64,000 bases of DNA from Hofstenia miamia (Eukaryota; Xenacoelomorpha; Acoela; Hofsteniidae), in the NCBI GenBank assembly GCA_900660155.1, contig CABFPE010000211.1, forward strand, positions 704,693-768,692, given 5' to 3'. The notes beneath the pieces are model-generated. The model made no database searches. It was not told the DNA's origin and saw only the letters and a program-made list of their open reading frames with translations. Shown here piece by piece: positions 62,836-64,000 of the stretch. The stretch's first letter is position 1, and each line of letters begins with the position of its first letter. The translations under genes were made by a program, and so were the position numbers.

Positions 62836-64000
62836 AATAAAGTATGGAAACATTGGTGACAATCTTACAGTCATGAATAAATTAAATATAGGATATGGTA
62901 TATATACCAACTGAATTGTTCTTTGTAAATTCTGAATTATATATGAAATTCTTAAATTATTCAGAGTTTATTTAGCATCTATTACTAAATAGGACATCTA
63001 CTTACGTTATTTGCAATAATTGAAATGAGAACTAAATGAATCATAGATTAATGTCAAAAATAGAGCTTTTTCTGAAATATATTCTTTCAAATTTGACATT
63101 CGTAGATTTATCTAATGCTCAATTTCCCAATATCACTTCTTAACATTATAAACATAAAGTAATGGTTGTCACATAATAATGTGTTAGCCGGGTCACGTTC
63201 CAAAATAATTATTGAGATCAATGGATATAAGCTCAATTTTTTAAATAATTCTGTCAAAAATATTTCTTTGTTTACTTGCAGAATATAATTAACAGGCACA
63301 TGCTCAGAAGTTTTATTCAACACTATTTCATATGCTAGATACATTTTTGAAGGGGTACTCTAAGGATTAATACATATTAAGGCAATTAATGCTTCTTAAC
63401 GTTGAATGAAATCTAGCAGAAGCAAAGTTTTAAGCATATATTGAAAATCCCATTTGCCAATGTGTGATAAATAGTATGCACTTCAGTATTATTTTGAGAA
63501 GAGTGGTTTCAAACTAAATTATCACTTTAGGGGTTTTTAAGCTATCCCTAGTAACACTAAGTTGTCTTTTGGACGTCCTTATGTTAACATTTATAGCCGT
63601 CCAAAAGACGTCAATATCTGTCCTCATGCTGAACACAAGAACGACGTGATTTGCTAATAAATAAAATGTTATTCATGATTTACCACAAACTTTTTGTATG
63701 AATTTATTTAATTGTGATATCTTTCACAACATGTGATTTTTGTAACCATGTTTTTGAAATTTACTCACAATCACGCTTCCTACTCATTTTGTCACAAACA
63801 CCATCATTATTATAATTTATAAAGAAGTCTTTTATAATAGAAATTTTGACACTTAAATATCACTTTTGTAAAGGTGCAAATTTTCTTATATATTTGCTTT
63901 TTCATTAATTTCACTAGTATGCGTCTATTCAATTTTTATTAATATTTATATTTTAAGGTATTGTTGAAGTCAAAATATATATTTGCATAAATCATTCCAA
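62836..64000. other. Gene-free DNA with one strong hairpin
   Basis: AT-rich and non-coding, except for a perfect 12-bp inverted repeat GTCTTTTGGACG (63564-63575) and CGTCCAAAAGAC (63598-63609) with a 22-nt loop. This could be a small MITE or a structured non-coding element. Confidence 0.45.

Noticed and set aside
1-64000. CRISPR arrays or prokaryotic defence systems
   Set aside because: No regularly spaced identical short repeats with unique spacers and no bacterial gene structure. All tandem repeats found are microsatellite or transposon-derived.

Overview
This window is invertebrate animal nuclear DNA. It is AT-rich, dense in transposon remains, and contains two spliced genes that I can read with consistent exon phases. 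Nothing in it is prokaryotic: there are no operons or ribosome-binding sites, the genes have GT-AG introns, and the repeats are animal types (LINE, Ty3/Gypsy-like LTR, Tc1/mariner, pogo-like, hAT-like, PIF/Harbinger-like). I cannot fix the phylum.

Layout. 1-12 kb: no gene; miniature DNA transposons with readable target-site duplications (2284-2356, 2374-4535, 9436-9706), a decayed pogo-like element (7339-8897) and a duplicated patch around a single N (10312-10825). 12.0-13.0 kb: a GC/CpG-rich segment, probably a repeat. 13.3-23.2 kb: a pentameric (Cys-loop) ligand-gated ion channel gene on +, four phase-0 exons giving about 341 aa, with an optional alternative 3' end. 25.7-32.9 kb: a pile of LINE fragments, interrupted by a 942-bp mariner-like element, a 1.8-kb hAT-like element, a reversed LINE tail and an 860-base assembly gap flanked by a second retroelement type. 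33.6-37.7 kb: a four-exon ARGLU1 orthologue on -, 239 aa, with a 38-nt intron. 38.5-56 kb: LTR-retrotransposon territory with a degenerate repeat-family gene on - (40.4-41.4 kb) and a Ty3/Gypsy-like element on + (about 44.0-53.8 kb). 57-64 kb: a Tc1 element with Sleeping-Beauty-style IR/DR ends, a hAT-like MITE, a decayed transposase fragment and gene-free DNA.

The most unusual signal is the block from about 40,474 to 56,291. In nearly 16 kb I find only about four CpG dinucleotides by eye, while flanking genes and other equally decayed transposons keep theirs. Inside it, arginine positions of the retroelement polyprotein have become TGA stops or TGG tryptophan, the signature of methyl-CpG deamination. 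A related LTR just outside the block (39,012-39,874) still has about twenty CpGs; its relative inside the block (55,140-55,970) has one. The same block carries about 2.8 kb of former coding sequence (50.0-52.9 kb) downstream of the integrase that I cannot assign to any family.

The two host genes (a neurotransmitter-receptor-like channel and a splicing-associated RS-domain protein) show no functional link. Several single-N joins and one 21-N gap are flanked by duplicated sequence, so some tandem duplications here are probably assembly artefacts.
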